From: Roseiarcus sp049513815
Lineage (GTDB): Bacteria > Pseudomonadota > Alphaproteobacteria > Rhizobiales > Beijerinckiaceae
Assembly (NCBI GenBank): GCA_049513815.1
Contig: JBEKVR010000005.1
Span: 1-64,000, forward strand
DNA length: 64,000 bases
Direction: 5' to 3'
Shown here: one piece after another, positions 1-12,463 of the stretch
How the letters are laid out: each line of letters starts with the position of its first letter
Numbering within the stretch: the stretch's first letter is position 1
Position numbers and translations under genes: made by a program
The notes under the pieces: model-generated
Database searches by the model: none
Told to the model about the DNA's origin: nothing
What the model saw: only the letters and a program-made list of their open reading frames with translations

Positions 1-1534
<1,534 letters not shown>

Positions 1535-1538
<4 letters not shown>

Positions 1539-2692
1539 GTGAAAGTCTTTCGCGGATCGAACGCGTCGCGCACCGCTTCGCCGATGAAGATCAGCAGCGA
1601 CAGCATCAGCGCGACGACGGCGAAGGCCGACAGCCCCAGCCACGGCGCCGACAGGTTCGACTTGCCCTCCAGCAGCAGTTCGCCGAGCGACGGCGAACCG
1701 GGCGGCATGCCGAGGCCGAGGAAGTCGAGCGAGGTCAGCGTGCTGATCGACGAATTGACGATGAACGGCAGGAACGTCAGCGTCGCCACCATCGCGTTGG
1801 GCAGCACGTGCTTGACGATGATCTTCACATTGGACAGGCCGAGCGCGCGCGCCGCGTTGACGTATTCGAAGTTGCGCGCGCGCAGGAACTCGGCGCGGAC
1901 GAGATGGACGAGGCTGACCCAGGAGAACAGCAGCAGGATCGTCAGCAGGACGCCGAAGCCTGGCGTCAGGATCGCCGACAGGATGATGAGGATGTAGAGG
2001 TGCGGCAGCGACGACCAGATCTCGATCAGCCGTTGCATCGTCAGATCGAGCCAGCCGCCGAAATAGCCCTGCACCGCGCCCGCCGCGATGCCAATCACTG
2101 AGGAGACGCCGGCGAGGATGAGGCCGAACAGCACCGAGATGCGGAAGCCGTAGATCAGCCGCGCGACGACGTCGTGGCCGTTGGCGTCGGTGCCGAGCCA
2201 TTCCGGTTCAAGGTCGCGGCAGGCGCCGCCGTCGGGCGAGATTTTCGACGCGTCGCCGCGCGCGTGGGCGACGATCGCCGCGCGGCACTGGGATTCGGTC
2301 AGCGTCCAGGTCGGCGGCGACGGGAACGGCGTCGGCGGATCGAGCTTGGTGGTCGAATCGGCGAAGCGGATCGGCGGCCACACCATCCAGCCGTGGGCTT
2401 CGATCTCGCCGGCGATCTCCGGATCGCGATAGTCGGTGTGGGCCTCGAAGCCGCCAAACTTGTCTTCTGGATAGTCGACCAGCACCGGGAACAGCAGCTC
2501 GCCCTTGTAGGAGGCGATCAACGGCCGATCGTTGGCGACGAATTCGGCGCCGAGCGAGACGACGAACAGCGTCATGAAGATCCAGAACGACCAAAGCCCA
2601 CGCCGGTTGCGGCGGAAGTTGTCGAGCCGCCGCCGGTTCATTGGGCTCAGGCGGAGCCAGCCGTCGGAATGCTGCGGAGGGGCGAGGGTCAT
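1535..2692 (-). CDS. yejE: Peptide ABC transporter permease YejE
   Basis: Inner-membrane permease of the Yej peptide importer, 385 aa, DppC/OppC family. A transmembrane segment near residues 34-52 is followed by a large periplasmic insert, typical of YejE. Then comes the conserved entry motif EWLGTDANGHDVVARLIYG and several membrane helices. The EAA loop that contacts the ATPase is seen as NAARALGLSNVKIIVKHVLP. It starts at an ATG at 2692, 178 nt after yejB across a palindromic repeat pair, and its stop overlaps the yejF start by 4 nt. Confidence 0.93.
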
Positions 2693-2730
2693 GCGCCTTC
2701 CCCGTCAGCGACGCCGCTCCCCCCCGCCCC

Positions 2731-2842
2731 CGTCATGGCCGGGCTTGACCCGGCCATCCAAGCGCCGCCAGTGACACGAACGACATGAAGCCAACCCGGC
2801 GCCATCACGTAATGGATGGCCGGGTCAAGCCCGGCCATGACG
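2731..2842. repeat. Paired palindromic repeat, copy A
   Basis: Two inverted copies of a 30-nt unit (2731-2760 and 2813-2842) flank a 52-nt spacer. Each unit is itself nearly palindromic, with core GGCCGGGCTTGACCCGGCC. The same paired arrangement recurs at 47659-47775 and 56695-56800. It fills the yejB-yejE gap, so it would be transcribed as a strong double hairpin within the operon. This is a dispersed non-coding REP/BIME-like element. Confidence 0.85.
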
Positions 2843-2870
2843 CGAAGGGTGGCGGGGCGGCGCATCCGCA

Positions 2871-3974
2871 TCACACCTCGCGCGTCTCGAAGTCGATGCG
2901 GGGATCGACCCAGGTGTAGGTGAGGTCGGAGATGAGGTTCACCACCATGCCGAGCAGGGCGAAAACGTAGAGATTGCCGAGCACCACCGGATAGTCGCGC
3001 TGAATCAGCGAATCGTAGGAAAGGTAGCCGAGCCCGTCGAGCGAGAACACCTGCTCGATCAGCAGCGAGCCGGTGAAGAAGGCGCTGAGAAACGCGCCGG
3101 GAAAGCCGGCGATGACGATCAGCATCGCATTGCGGAACACGTGGCCGTAGAGCACCCGCCGCTCGGAAAGGCCCTTCATCCGCGCCGTCTGCACATAGGC
3201 CTTCTTGATCTCGTCGAGGAAGGAGTTCTTGGTCAGCAGCGTCGTCGTGGCGAACGAGCCGAGCACGAGAGAGGCCACCGGCAGCGCGATGTGCCAGAGA
3301 TAGTCGAGGACTTTGTGCGGCCAGGAGAAGTCGGCGAAATTGTCGGACGTCAGGCCGCGCAGCGGGAAGACCTGCCAGAACGAGCCGCCGCAGAACAGCA
3401 CCACCAGCAGCACCGCGAACAGGAAGCTCGGGATCGCGTAGCCGAAGATCACCAGCGCCGAGGTCCAGGTGTCGAAGCGCGAACCGTCCTTGACCGCCTT
3501 GCGGACGCCGAGCGGAATCGAGATCGCGTAGGAGATCAGCGTCATCCACAGGCCGAGCGACATCGACACCGGCAGCTTCTCCTTGATCAGCTCGACCACC
3601 GGCGCGTCGCGGTAGTAGCTCTTGCCGAGATTGAAGGTCGCGTAGTCGCGCGCCAGCATCCAGAAGCGCTCCGGCGCCGGTTTGTCGAAGCCGTATTGCT
3701 TCTCCAGCTCCTTGATGAACTTCGGGTCGAGCCCCTGCGCGCCGCGATAGCGCGAGGAAATGTCGCCGCCGGCGCGCGCCATCGCCCCGGCGCCGATCTG
3801 GCCGCCGCCGCCGCCGATGCGCGCCATCGACCCTTCGTCATTGCCCTGCAATTGCGCGATCGCGCGCTCGACCGGCCCGCCCGGCACGAACTGCACGATC
3901 GCGAACGAGACCAGCATGATGCCGAAGATGGTCGGGATCATCAGCAACAGGCGGCGCAGGATGTAGGCGAGCAT
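2871..3974 (-). CDS. yejB: Peptide ABC transporter permease YejB
   Basis: First permease of the Yej importer, 367 aa, DppB/OppB family. The N-terminus MLAYILRRLLLMIPTIFGI is the classic first helix of this family, followed by QFVPGGPVE. The long periplasmic loop, including a Gly-rich stretch at about residues 50-75, matches YejB rather than the shorter DppB. The EAA loop appears as AYVQTARMKGLSERRVLYGH. It lies between yejA (164 nt upstream, across a large palindrome) and yejE. Confidence 0.93.
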   Translation of the reverse strand: MLAYILRRLLLMIPTIFGIMLVSFAIVQFVPGGPVERAIAQLQGNDEGSMARIGGGGGQIGAGAMARAGGDISSRYRGAQGLDPKFIKELEKQYGFDKPAPERFWMLARDYATFNLGKSYYRDAPVVELIKEKLPVSMSLGLWMTLISYAISIPLGVRKAVKDGSRFDTWTSALVIFGYAIPSFLFAVLLVVLFCGGSFWQVFPLRGLTSDNFADFSWPHKVLDYLWHIALPVASLVLGSFATTTLLTKNSFLDEIKKAYVQTARMKGLSERRVLYGHVFRNAMLIVIAGFPGAFLSAFFTGSLLIEQVFSLDGLGYLSYDSLIQRDYPVVLGNLYVFALLGMVVNLISDLTYTWVDPRIDFETREV

Positions 3975-4018
3975 CAGCGGCGGCCCGTCGTTCTAACGCT
4001 GGCTGCGCGTAAGCGGAG

Positions 4019-4109
4019 CGTCATTGCGAGGAGCGAAGCGAAGAAGCAATCCAGTCTTCCGACTGCGCTCGCTCCAAGACTGGATTGCTTCGCTTCGCTC
4101 GCAATGACG
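4019..4109. repeat. Large imperfect palindrome in the yejA-yejB gap
   Basis: The arms at about 4019-4059 and 4071-4109 are inverted copies of each other. They carry the motifs GTCATTGCGAGGAGCGAAGC and AAGCAATCCAGTCTT on one side and the complement on the other. The element sits 30 nt after the yejA stop and 45 nt before the yejB start. The RNA would fold into one long hairpin, which could stabilise yejA mRNA or lower expression of the permease and ATPase genes. No other full copy occurs in the window. Confidence 0.8.
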
Positions 4110-4138
4110 GCGCCAATCCGACCTGATCGCGACATGCT

Positions 4139-6001
4139 CTAAAGTCCGATCCGCTTCGCCTTGTCTTCGTCCCACCACCAGGTGTCGGGGGCGCCGACGC
4201 CAAGCTTGGGCTGGGTCGCCGGGCGCGAGAACGCGTCCCAATAGGCGACCCGGGCGGCGTCGCTGTACCACATCGGCGCCCAGTAATGCGCGGCGCGCAG
4301 CACGCGGTCGAGAACGCGGCACGTGACGTTGAGCTCGTCGCGCGTCGCCGCGTGGACGATGCGTTCGACCAAAGCGTCGACGACCGGATCGGCGATCCCC
4401 GGCAGGTTGCGCGAGCCCTCCATCGTCGCCGCCTGGGAGTTCAGGAACACCCTCAGCTCGGCGCCGGGCGTGATGGCGCCGCCAAACGCCATGCTGACGA
4501 CGTCGAAGTCGAAGTTCTCGGTGCGGCTCTTGAACTGGGCGGCGTCGACGATGCGCGAATGCGCGTCGACGCCGAGCTTGCGCAGGTTCTGCTGATAGGG
4601 CGCGGTATGGGGCTGCAGCGCGTCGGAGAAATCGAGGAACTCGATCGAGAACGGGGCGCCGCTCGGCAACTTGAGCGCGCCGCCGTCGCGCTTGCAGCCG
4701 GCGGCGAGCAGCATCTCGTTGGCGCGCTTCAGCAACGTCCGGTCGCTGCCGGAGCCGTCGCTGACCGGCGGCGCATAGGGGGCGCCGAACACGGAATCGT
4801 CGACCTTGCCGCGCAGCGGCTCGAGGATCTTGAGCTCGTCGGGGCCGGGCGGGCCGACCGCCTCCATCGCCGAATTCTGGAAATAGGAGACGACGCGCTT
4901 GTAGGACCCGAACATCACGTTCTTGTTCGTCCATTCGAAATCGAAGGCGAGGCCGAGCGCCTCGCGGATGCGCGGGTCCTTGAACGGCTCGCGCCGGGTG
5001 TTGAAATACCAGCCTTGCGAGCCGGTCGGCGCGCCGTTGTGCAGCGACTCCTTCTTCACGCGGCCGTCGTTGAAGGCGGGGAAATCGTAGCCGGTCGCCC
5101 AGACGCGCGCGGTGTACTCCTGATGGAAATTGATCGCGCCGGCCTTGAACGCTTCGAACGCGACCTGGCGCTCGCGGTAATATTCGAACCGCAGCCGACG
5201 GAAATTGTTCTGGCCGACGTTGATCGGCAGGTCCTTGGCCCAATAATCGTCGCGCAGCTCGTATTCGATCGTCCGCCCCTGCTCGAACGTCTTGACCCGG
5301 TAGGCACCGGAGCCGAGCGGCGCGTCGAGCGTCGAAGCGTCGAAGTCGCGCCCCTTCCACCACGCGGCGGAGAAGATCGGCATGCCAGCGACGACGAGAT
5401 GGGCGTCGCGCGTGCGCGCCTTGACGAAACGCACCAGCACGACGTCGTCGGCTTCGGCGTCGACGCCGTCGACCTCGACCAGCAATTGCGAATAGGTCGG
5501 ATGCGCCTTTTCCTTGAGCACGTCGAGCGAGAACTTGACGTCCGCCGCCGTCACCTTCGAGCCGTCGGCGAAGCGCGCCTCGGGGCGCAGCAGAAAGCGG
5601 TAGCCGAGCTTGTCGGGGCTGACCCTGACCGCGCGCGCCAGCAGGCCGTAGAGGGAATCCGGCTCGTCGCCGTTGCCGCTCATCAGCGTGTCGAATGTGG
5701 CCGACACGCCCGCCGCGCCATTGCCGCGCTTCGAGAAGATGTTGAGCGTGTCGAAGGTGTCGAAGTTCTGGTTGCCCGAGGTCGAAGTGATCTGCAGCGA
5801 CAGCAGGCCGCCCTTCGGCGCGGCGGGATTGACATAGGCGAGGCGCTTGAAGTCGGGCGGCAGGGCAAGGTCGCCGAACGAGGACAGGCCGTGCGTTTCG
5901 ACCCAGTCGTCGGCCCGCGCGCGCCCGCCGCCGACGACGGCCAGGGCGGAGAACGCCGCCGAACCCTTCAACGCGCCGCGCCTCGTCATTGTCGAACCCA
6001 T
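4139..6001 (-). CDS. yejA: Extracellular peptide-binding protein YejA (family 5 SBP)
   Basis: Periplasmic substrate-binding component of the Yej importer, family SBP_bac_5, 620 aa from the chosen start. An upstream in-frame extension to 6154 exists, but it has no signal sequence and would overlap nudC. The ATG at 6001 (or 5989) gives a twin-arginine-like export signal, TRRGALKGSAAFSALAV, with cleavage near RARAD. Conserved blocks include GLSSFGDLALPPDFKRLAYV and LLRPEARFADGSKVTAADV. It is the first gene of the operon and is divergent from nudC, with about 100 nt between them for both promoters. Confidence 0.92.
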   Translation of the reverse strand: MGSTMTRRGALKGSAAFSALAVVGGGRARADDWVETHGLSSFGDLALPPDFKRLAYVNPAAPKGGLLSLQITSTSGNQNFDTFDTLNIFSKRGNGAAGVSATFDTLMSGNGDEPDSLYGLLARAVRVSPDKLGYRFLLRPEARFADGSKVTAADVKFSLDVLKEKAHPTYSQLLVEVDGVDAEADDVVLVRFVKARTRDAHLVVAGMPIFSAAWWKGRDFDASTLDAPLGSGAYRVKTFEQGRTIEYELRDDYWAKDLPINVGQNNFRRLRFEYYRERQVAFEAFKAGAINFHQEYTARVWATGYDFPAFNDGRVKKESLHNGAPTGSQGWYFNTRREPFKDPRIREALGLAFDFEWTNKNVMFGSYKRVVSYFQNSAMEAVGPPGPDELKILEPLRGKVDDSVFGAPYAPPVSDGSGSDRTLLKRANEMLLAAGCKRDGGALKLPSGAPFSIEFLDFSDALQPHTAPYQQNLRKLGVDAHSRIVDAAQFKSRTENFDFDVVSMAFGGAITPGAELRVFLNSQAATMEGSRNLPGIADPVVDALVERIVHAATRDELNVTCRVLDRVLRAAHYWAPMWYSDAARVAYWDAFSRPATQPKLGVGAPDTWWWDEDKAKRIGL

Positions 6002-6100
6002 ACGGCCCGCTTTCCCGTTAGACTGTCGCCCGAACGATTCGCACGGATTAAAACCGGCTTTGCGGCGCTTGGCCAGCGCCGACCGGTTGAGGGATGAAGC

Positions 6101-7093
6101 ATGAATGACGCCTTTTTCAAGACAGCGGCGCGGGCGCCGGCGTTCGGCTTCCACGGCGCGCCGCTCGACCGCGTCTCGGAGCGGCGCGACGACGACGCCA
6201 TGGTCGCCGCGTTACGCGCCCGGCCGGACGCCAAGGCGGTGCTGATCGCGCGCGAAATGCCGATTCTGCCGCGCGGCGCGGCGCCTTTGGCGCCGTACTT
6301 TCCGCTCGCCGAGGTCGAACGCCTCGGCGGCGCGCAGTTCGAGGCGCTGCTCGGCATCGAAGCCGCCGGCGCCCCGGTCTTCGCGGCGCTGCTGCCGGAC
6401 GGCGCGGTCGAGCAGCTTTCCGGCGACAGCGAAGGCTTCCTCGACCGGCGGCAGTTGGTCGTCCCCGGCCGCGACGACCTCGCTTTGACCGACCTGCGCT
6501 CGATCGCCGTGCAGGGGTTGGTCGGCGCGGAAGCGCTGGCCGTGCTCGGCCAGGCCAAGGCGATCCTGTCCTGGCACGCGCGTCACGGCTTCTGCGCCAA
6601 TTGCGGCGCTGAGACCCGGCCCGCCGCCGCCGGCTGGCGGCGTGAGTGCGACGTCTGCAAGGCGCAGCATTTTCCCCGCACCGATCCGGTCGTCATCATG
6701 CTGGCGCTCAACGGCGAGCGCTGCCTGCTCGGCCGCCAATCGCGCTGGCCGGAGGGCATGTATTCGTGCCTCGCCGGCTTCGTCGAACCGGGCGAAACGA
6801 TCGAGGAAGCGGTCAGGCGCGAAATCCGCGAGGAGTCGGGGATCGCCTGCGGCGAGGTCGCCTATCTCGCGTCGCAGCCGTGGCCCTTCCCGTCGTCGCT
6901 GATGATCGGCTGCTTCGCCCGCGCCGCCAGCCGCGACATCGTCGTCGACGATGTGGAGCTCGAGGACGCGCGCTGGTTCGAGCGCGCCGAAGTCATGGCG
7001 ATGTTCGACAAACGCCATCCCGAAGGCCTGACCACGCCGATGCCGATGGCGATCGCGCATCACATTCTGCGGGTGTGGGCGGAGGGCGACTGA
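6101..7093 (+). CDS. nudC: NAD(+)/NADH pyrophosphatase NudC
   Basis: Nudix hydrolase that cleaves NADH to NMNH and AMP and, in known members, removes NAD caps from RNA. It has 330 aa in the expected order: an N-terminal domain, a four-cysteine zinc ribbon (Cys165, Cys168, Cys183, Cys186), the Nudix box at about 226-247 (GFVEPGETIEEA...REIREESG), then the NudC-specific signature SQPWPFPSSLMIG. A GAGGG ribosome-binding site lies 8 nt before the ATG. It is divergent from yejA and convergent with rph. Confidence 0.95.
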   Translation: MNDAFFKTAARAPAFGFHGAPLDRVSERRDDDAMVAALRARPDAKAVLIAREMPILPRGAAPLAPYFPLAEVERLGGAQFEALLGIEAAGAPVFAALLPDGAVEQLSGDSEGFLDRRQLVVPGRDDLALTDLRSIAVQGLVGAEALAVLGQAKAILSWHARHGFCANCGAETRPAAAGWRRECDVCKAQHFPRTDPVVIMLALNGERCLLGRQSRWPEGMYSCLAGFVEPGETIEEAVRREIREESGIACGEVAYLASQPWPFPSSLMIGCFARAASRDIVVDDVELEDARWFERAEVMAMFDKRHPEGLTTPMPMAIAHHILRVWAEGD

Positions 7094-7105
7094 ACTGTGC
7101 ATTGG

Positions 7106-7136
7106 GCCCCCTCTCCCAGTGTGCGGGGAGAAGGGA
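7106..7136. repeat. Short CCTCTCCC...GGGGAGAAGG inverted repeat
   Basis: A small imperfect inverted repeat (CCCCTCTCCC / GGGGAGAAGGG) lies between the convergent nudC and rph genes. A better-formed copy is at 58370-58396, next to the ftcR stop. Both lie just after gene ends, so they may act as bidirectional transcription stops, although neither has a T-tract. Confidence 0.5.
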
Positions 7137-7156
7137 TCGGATGCGGCGCGACTGTC

Positions 7157-7873
7157 TCAGCCCATCGCCGCCTTCTGCAGTGCGACGATCTGAACGATGG
7201 CCCCGCGCGCGAGCGCCAGCAGCTTGAGCAACTCCGCTTCGCTGAACGGCGCGCCTTCGGCCGAGCCTTGCACTTCGACCAGGCCGCCCGAGCCGGTCAT
7301 GACGAAATTGGCGTCGGTCTCGGCGGTCGAATCCTCGGCGTAATCGAGATCGAGCACCGCCTCGCCCTTGACCACGCCGCAGGAGACGGCGGCGACATGG
7401 TCTTTCATCGGATTGTCGCGCACGATCGAGCGCTGGGTCATCCATTTCAGGCAATCGGCAAGCGCGACCCAGGCGCCGGTGATCGCCGCGGTGCGCGTGC
7501 CGCCGTCCGCCTGCAGCACGTCGCAGTCGATGGTGACCTGCCGTTCACCGAGTTTCGGCAGGTCGACCACCGCGCGCAGCGAACGCCCGATCAGGCGCTG
7601 AATTTCATGGGTGCGGCCGGACACCTTGCCCATCGAAGACTCGCGCTTGGTGCGGGTCGAGGTCGCGCGCGGCAGCATCGCATATTCGGCGGTGACCCAG
7701 CCGCGGCCCTGGCCGCGCAGCCACGGCGGCGGCTTGTCCTCGAGCGAGGCGGCGCACAGCACGTGCGTGTCGCCGAAACGCACCAGGCACGACCCCTCGG
7801 CATAGCGCGCGACGCCGCGCTCGAACGTCACTTTGCGCAATTCATCGGGGGCGCGCTGGGAAGGTCGCATCAT
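7157..7873 (-). CDS. rph: Ribonuclease PH
   Basis: Phosphorolytic 3'-5' exoribonuclease that trims tRNA 3' ends; works as a hexamer. About 238 aa, the normal length. Diagnostic blocks are MRPSQRAPDELRKVTFERG, the phosphate-site region RTHEIQRLIGRSLRAVVDL, the catalytic block DCDVLQADGGTRTAAITGA, and the C-terminal VQGSAEGAPFSEAELLKLL. The start is one of two adjacent ATGs (7873 or 7870); a TTG at 7876 is less likely. AGGA lies just upstream. Confidence 0.96.
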   Translation of the reverse strand: MMRPSQRAPDELRKVTFERGVARYAEGSCLVRFGDTHVLCAASLEDKPPPWLRGQGRGWVTAEYAMLPRATSTRTKRESSMGKVSGRTHEIQRLIGRSLRAVVDLPKLGERQVTIDCDVLQADGGTRTAAITGAWVALADCLKWMTQRSIVRDNPMKDHVAAVSCGVVKGEAVLDLDYAEDSTAETDANFVMTGSGGLVEVQGSAEGAPFSEAELLKLLALARGAIVQIVALQKAAMG

Positions 7874-8131
7874 CAAGGGTCCTAACTATGACCGGGCTGC
7901 TGTAGCCCCGAGGCGCCGGCGTGGCAATCGACGCCTCGACGACGCCCGACAGCCGAACGCTCGGTCGACAATGTTATACACATTGATATGTTGTTCGAAG
8001 TCTGGCGCGGCCGCAAAATCGACCAGCAATTGCGCTAGGCCAATTTGCGTGATTGGGTCCGTGGTTAACTGAAGGTTCAGCGGGAGGCGCGATGCGGGGC
8101 ATGATCGCGCCACTGCGGGAGGACGGTCGCG

Positions 8132-8527
8132 ATGAGGGAAATCAGCGCCGAAAAGCTAACTTACGTCATCGCCAAAGCGCGCGAGATGGCGGGCGAGGCC
8201 GAAGGGCGTGGAGCTAACGGATCGAAACGAAGCGTCGCGGCTAGCGCGGCCGGGGGCGAAGGCTGCGTTGCGGCGCGGGCCGAACTCGCTGGGTTCATCG
8301 AATCGATGGATGAAGGCGAGCAGTGCGAACTGATCGCGCTCGCCTGGGTCGGGCGCGGAAAATTCACGCGCGAGGAATGGAAGAGCGCCCTGGTCGAGGC
8401 GCGCGCCCACCTCAAGCAGCCGACCGCCGATTACCTGCTGCGCAATCCGAAGCTTGCCCCGCACCTCGAATCCGGCCTCGCCGAGATCGACTTCATCGGC
8501 GACGGCTTCGAGTTCGGCCGCCACTAG
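8132..8527 (+). CDS. DUF3775 domain-containing protein
   Basis: A 131-aa protein resembling the alphaproteobacterial DUF3775 family; function unknown. The N-terminus is EISAEKLTYVIAKARE. The core FIESMDEGEQCELIALAWVGRGKFT followed by LLRNPKLAPHLESGLAEI is the recognisable part. No signal peptide, membrane segment or catalytic motif is visible. It is divergent from rph with a gap of about 258 nt that contains an AT-rich patch around 7967-8000 but no other gene I can support. Confidence 0.75.
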   Translation: MREISAEKLTYVIAKAREMAGEAEGRGANGSKRSVAASAAGGEGCVAARAELAGFIESMDEGEQCELIALAWVGRGKFTREEWKSALVEARAHLKQPTADYLLRNPKLAPHLESGLAEIDFIGDGFEFGRH

Positions 8528-8635
8528 GGCGCCGGACCGCCGCGGAAGCTGAGGTTCGCGCCAAAGCGCGGCCGTGCGGGCGCCGTTCACCGCCCGCGAC
8601 GGCCGGATTTCGCTGGCGCCTCGGCAAAAATCCTG

Positions 8636-8666
8636 TATAAGCCGCGAACTCCGGGGCGAACGCCCC
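8636..8666 (+). promoter_or_regulatory. Putative rpsO promoter -10 and leader hairpin
   Basis: TATAAG at 8636-8641, preceded by TG, fits an extended -10 box. About 10 nt later there is a perfect short stem (CCGGGGC / GCCCCGG, 8650-8667). The S15 start follows about 90 nt downstream. In several bacteria S15 represses its own mRNA by binding a structured leader, so this leader is a reasonable candidate. No clear -35 is visible. Confidence 0.4.
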
Positions 8667-8758
8667 GGGGCCCAAACGACCGACCTGGACGACATCCCGG
8701 CTCGGCCGAAACGAACCTGCGACGGGCTTTCGCCGCCGCCAGCCAAAAGGACAGATCG

Positions 8759-9028
8759 ATGTCGATCACTGCCGAGCGCAAGGCTGCGCTCATTAAAGAC
8801 TATGCGTTGAAGGCCGGAGACACCGGCTCGCCGGAAGTGCAGGTCGCGATCCTCACCGAGCGCATCGCCAACCTGACCAATCATTTCAAGACCCACGTGA
8901 AGGACAATCATTCGCGCCGCGGTCTTCTCAAGATGGTGTCGCAGCGCCGTACGCTGCTCGACTACGTCAAGAAGGGCGACGAGGCGCGCTACAAGACCCT
9001 GATCGAGCGCCTCGGCATTCGTCGCTGA
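8759..9028 (+). CDS. rpsO: 30S ribosomal protein S15
   Basis: Primary binding protein of the 16S rRNA central domain, 89 aa, exact family length. Matches include MSITAERKAALIKDYALKAG, DTGSPEVQVAILTERIANLT, the 16S-binding loop HFKTHVKDNHSRRGLLKMVS and the C-terminal RYKTLIERLGIRR. It is followed by pnp on the same strand, the usual rpsO-pnp order. The 283-nt gap holds a 7-bp hairpin at 9048-9066 without a T-run and no gene. Confidence 0.98.
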   Translation: MSITAERKAALIKDYALKAGDTGSPEVQVAILTERIANLTNHFKTHVKDNHSRRGLLKMVSQRRTLLDYVKKGDEARYKTLIERLGIRR

Positions 9029-9311
9029 CGGCCTCGAACGTACCGGGCGGCGGCATAGGGCCGCCGTCCGACTGAGTAGGATCGCGAAAGCCGCGCGTCG
9101 CAGTTGGCTGCGAGACGGCCCTTCCCCTCGAAGGTCCGACAGCCCGTCAAGCGTTGGGCGTTCCAGGTTGGACGCCCTGCGGCAGGATCGCCAAAGGCTG
9201 GCGCCGAGCGCGCCAACCTCTCGCCGTCTTGCCGATGACGGACACATTCGCAGCCGCCCGCAACCCAGCGAGCGGCCTCGCATCCTTTCCATGTTTGAAA
9301 AGGATGAATCG

Positions 9312-11459
<2,148 letters not shown>

Positions 11460-11508
11460 TCCGCCCTTAACCTTGCGGGGTTAATTCCCGTTAACCCGTG
11501 AAAATGCC

Positions 11509-11541
11509 AGAGCGGCGCCCCACCGGCGCCGCTCTTTGCCG
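11509..11541 (+). terminator. Rho-independent terminator after pnp
   Basis: A perfect 11-bp GC-rich stem (AGAGCGGCGCC at 11509-11519, complement at 11525-11535) with a CCACC loop is followed by TTTGCCGTTT. It lies about 50 nt after the pnp stop and before the next gene on the same strand. Confidence 0.8.
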
Positions 11542-11680
11542 TTTGTCTGCCGGTCGTCCCGTAACCACGCTTCGTCAACCGCGTTCATCAACTTCGCCGA
11601 GCGCTTCCCCGGCGTTAAGGCGGGCGAAACGTCGGTCGCGGAGACTGTCCGATCAACGACCCCAACCTCAAGAGTTTTCG

Positions 11681-11959
11681 ATGCAAGTCAGTTTCTCCGG
11701 CTCGCTGCAAGCCGGGCGCGCCGCCAAGACGATCGGCCGAATCAAGGTCGTCGGCCGCTGGCGGGGCGTCGACGAACCGGCGACCGAAGCCGATCGCCGC
11801 GCGCTGCTGCGCGACCTCACCCGCGAAGCCGAGGATTACGGCGCCGACGCGCTGATCGACGTCCGTTTCGAAGCCGAAGAGACCGCAGAGAGCGACGGCG
11901 TCAGCCTGCGTCGCCTCGTCGCCAGCGGTTCGGCGGTGCAGATCACGCTCGCCGCCTGA
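11681..11959 (+). CDS. YbjQ-like (heavy-metal-binding domain) small protein
   Basis: A 92-aa protein. The segment RAAKTIGRIKVVGRWRGV followed by DLTREAEDYGADALIDVRFE resembles the second half of the YbjQ/DUF74 fold, where a short strand precedes the conserved helix EAExxGADAxIxVR. No Cys or His ligands are seen, so metal binding is not supported. The start at 11681 removes about 60 Arg/Ser-rich residues of the longer reading frame, which overlap the pnp terminator. The family call is tentative. Confidence 0.55.
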   Translation: MQVSFSGSLQAGRAAKTIGRIKVVGRWRGVDEPATEADRRALLRDLTREAEDYGADALIDVRFEAEETAESDGVSLRRLVASGSAVQITLAA

Positions 11960-11983
11960 ACGACGCCGGCGCGCGGCGGGGCC

Positions 11984-12463
11984 TCAAGCCGGCCGCCGCG
12001 CCGCCAGTCCCATCAGCGTATAGGCGCAGACCTCGCGCCCGTCCTGATTGACGCCGATGATGCGCATGCCGATCAGGCCCCAGTCCGGCCGTCGGGTTTC
12101 GCGCATCGAATCAATCCGCAGCGAGAATGCGATGTCGTCGCCCGGCCGCACCGGCGCCGACCAGCGTAGATCGCGCACGCCCCGACCGAGGCCGAGCGGC
12201 GGCGGCTTGTCGCCGGGCGTCGCCAGGGCCTTGCGCTGCGCGCGGCGGCCGTCGACCAGCAGCCGCATCGACACGCTGACGGTGTGCCAGCCCGACGCGC
12301 ACAGACCGCCGAAGATCGACTTCGCCGCCGCCGCCTCGTCGAGATGGAAGAGTTGCGGATCGAACTTGCGGGCGAAGTCGAGGATCGCCTCGCGGGTGAA
12401 GCGATGAGCGCCGAGCGGCGCCGTCTGGCCGACTTCGTGGTCCTCGTACCAGAGGCCGATCAT
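11984..12463 (-). CDS. MaoC-family hot-dog (enoyl-CoA hydratase-like) protein
   Basis: A 159-aa single hot-dog domain of the MaoC dehydratase family, which usually hydrates enoyl-CoA substrates. Visible hallmarks are DFARKFDPQLFHLDEAAAAK, carrying the hydratase Asp/His pair, and GLCASGWHTVSVSMRLLVD, with APVRPGDD later. The ATG at 12463 overlaps the stop of a paralogous gene (GTGA/ATGA type), so the two form a coupled pair. The specific substrate is unknown. Confidence 0.88.
   Translation of the reverse strand: MIGLWYEDHEVGQTAPLGAHRFTREAILDFARKFDPQLFHLDEAAAAKSIFGGLCASGWHTVSVSMRLLVDGRRAQRKALATPGDKPPPLGLGRGVRDLRWSAPVRPGDDIAFSLRIDSMRETRRPDWGLIGMRIIGVNQDGREVCAYTLMGLAARRPA

Noticed and set aside
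2731..2842. Intrinsic terminator between yejB and yejE
   Set aside because: Same element occurs in unrelated places and lacks T-tracts; it is better explained as a dispersed repeat.
4286..6097. 603-codon plus-strand frame opposite yejA
   Set aside because: Shadow of yejA; no domain, and it would run through the nudC promoter.
7886..8113. 75-codon minus-strand frame upstream of rph
   Set aside because: No family, Arg-rich end and no ribosome-binding site; it lies in the rph/DUF3775 promoter gap.
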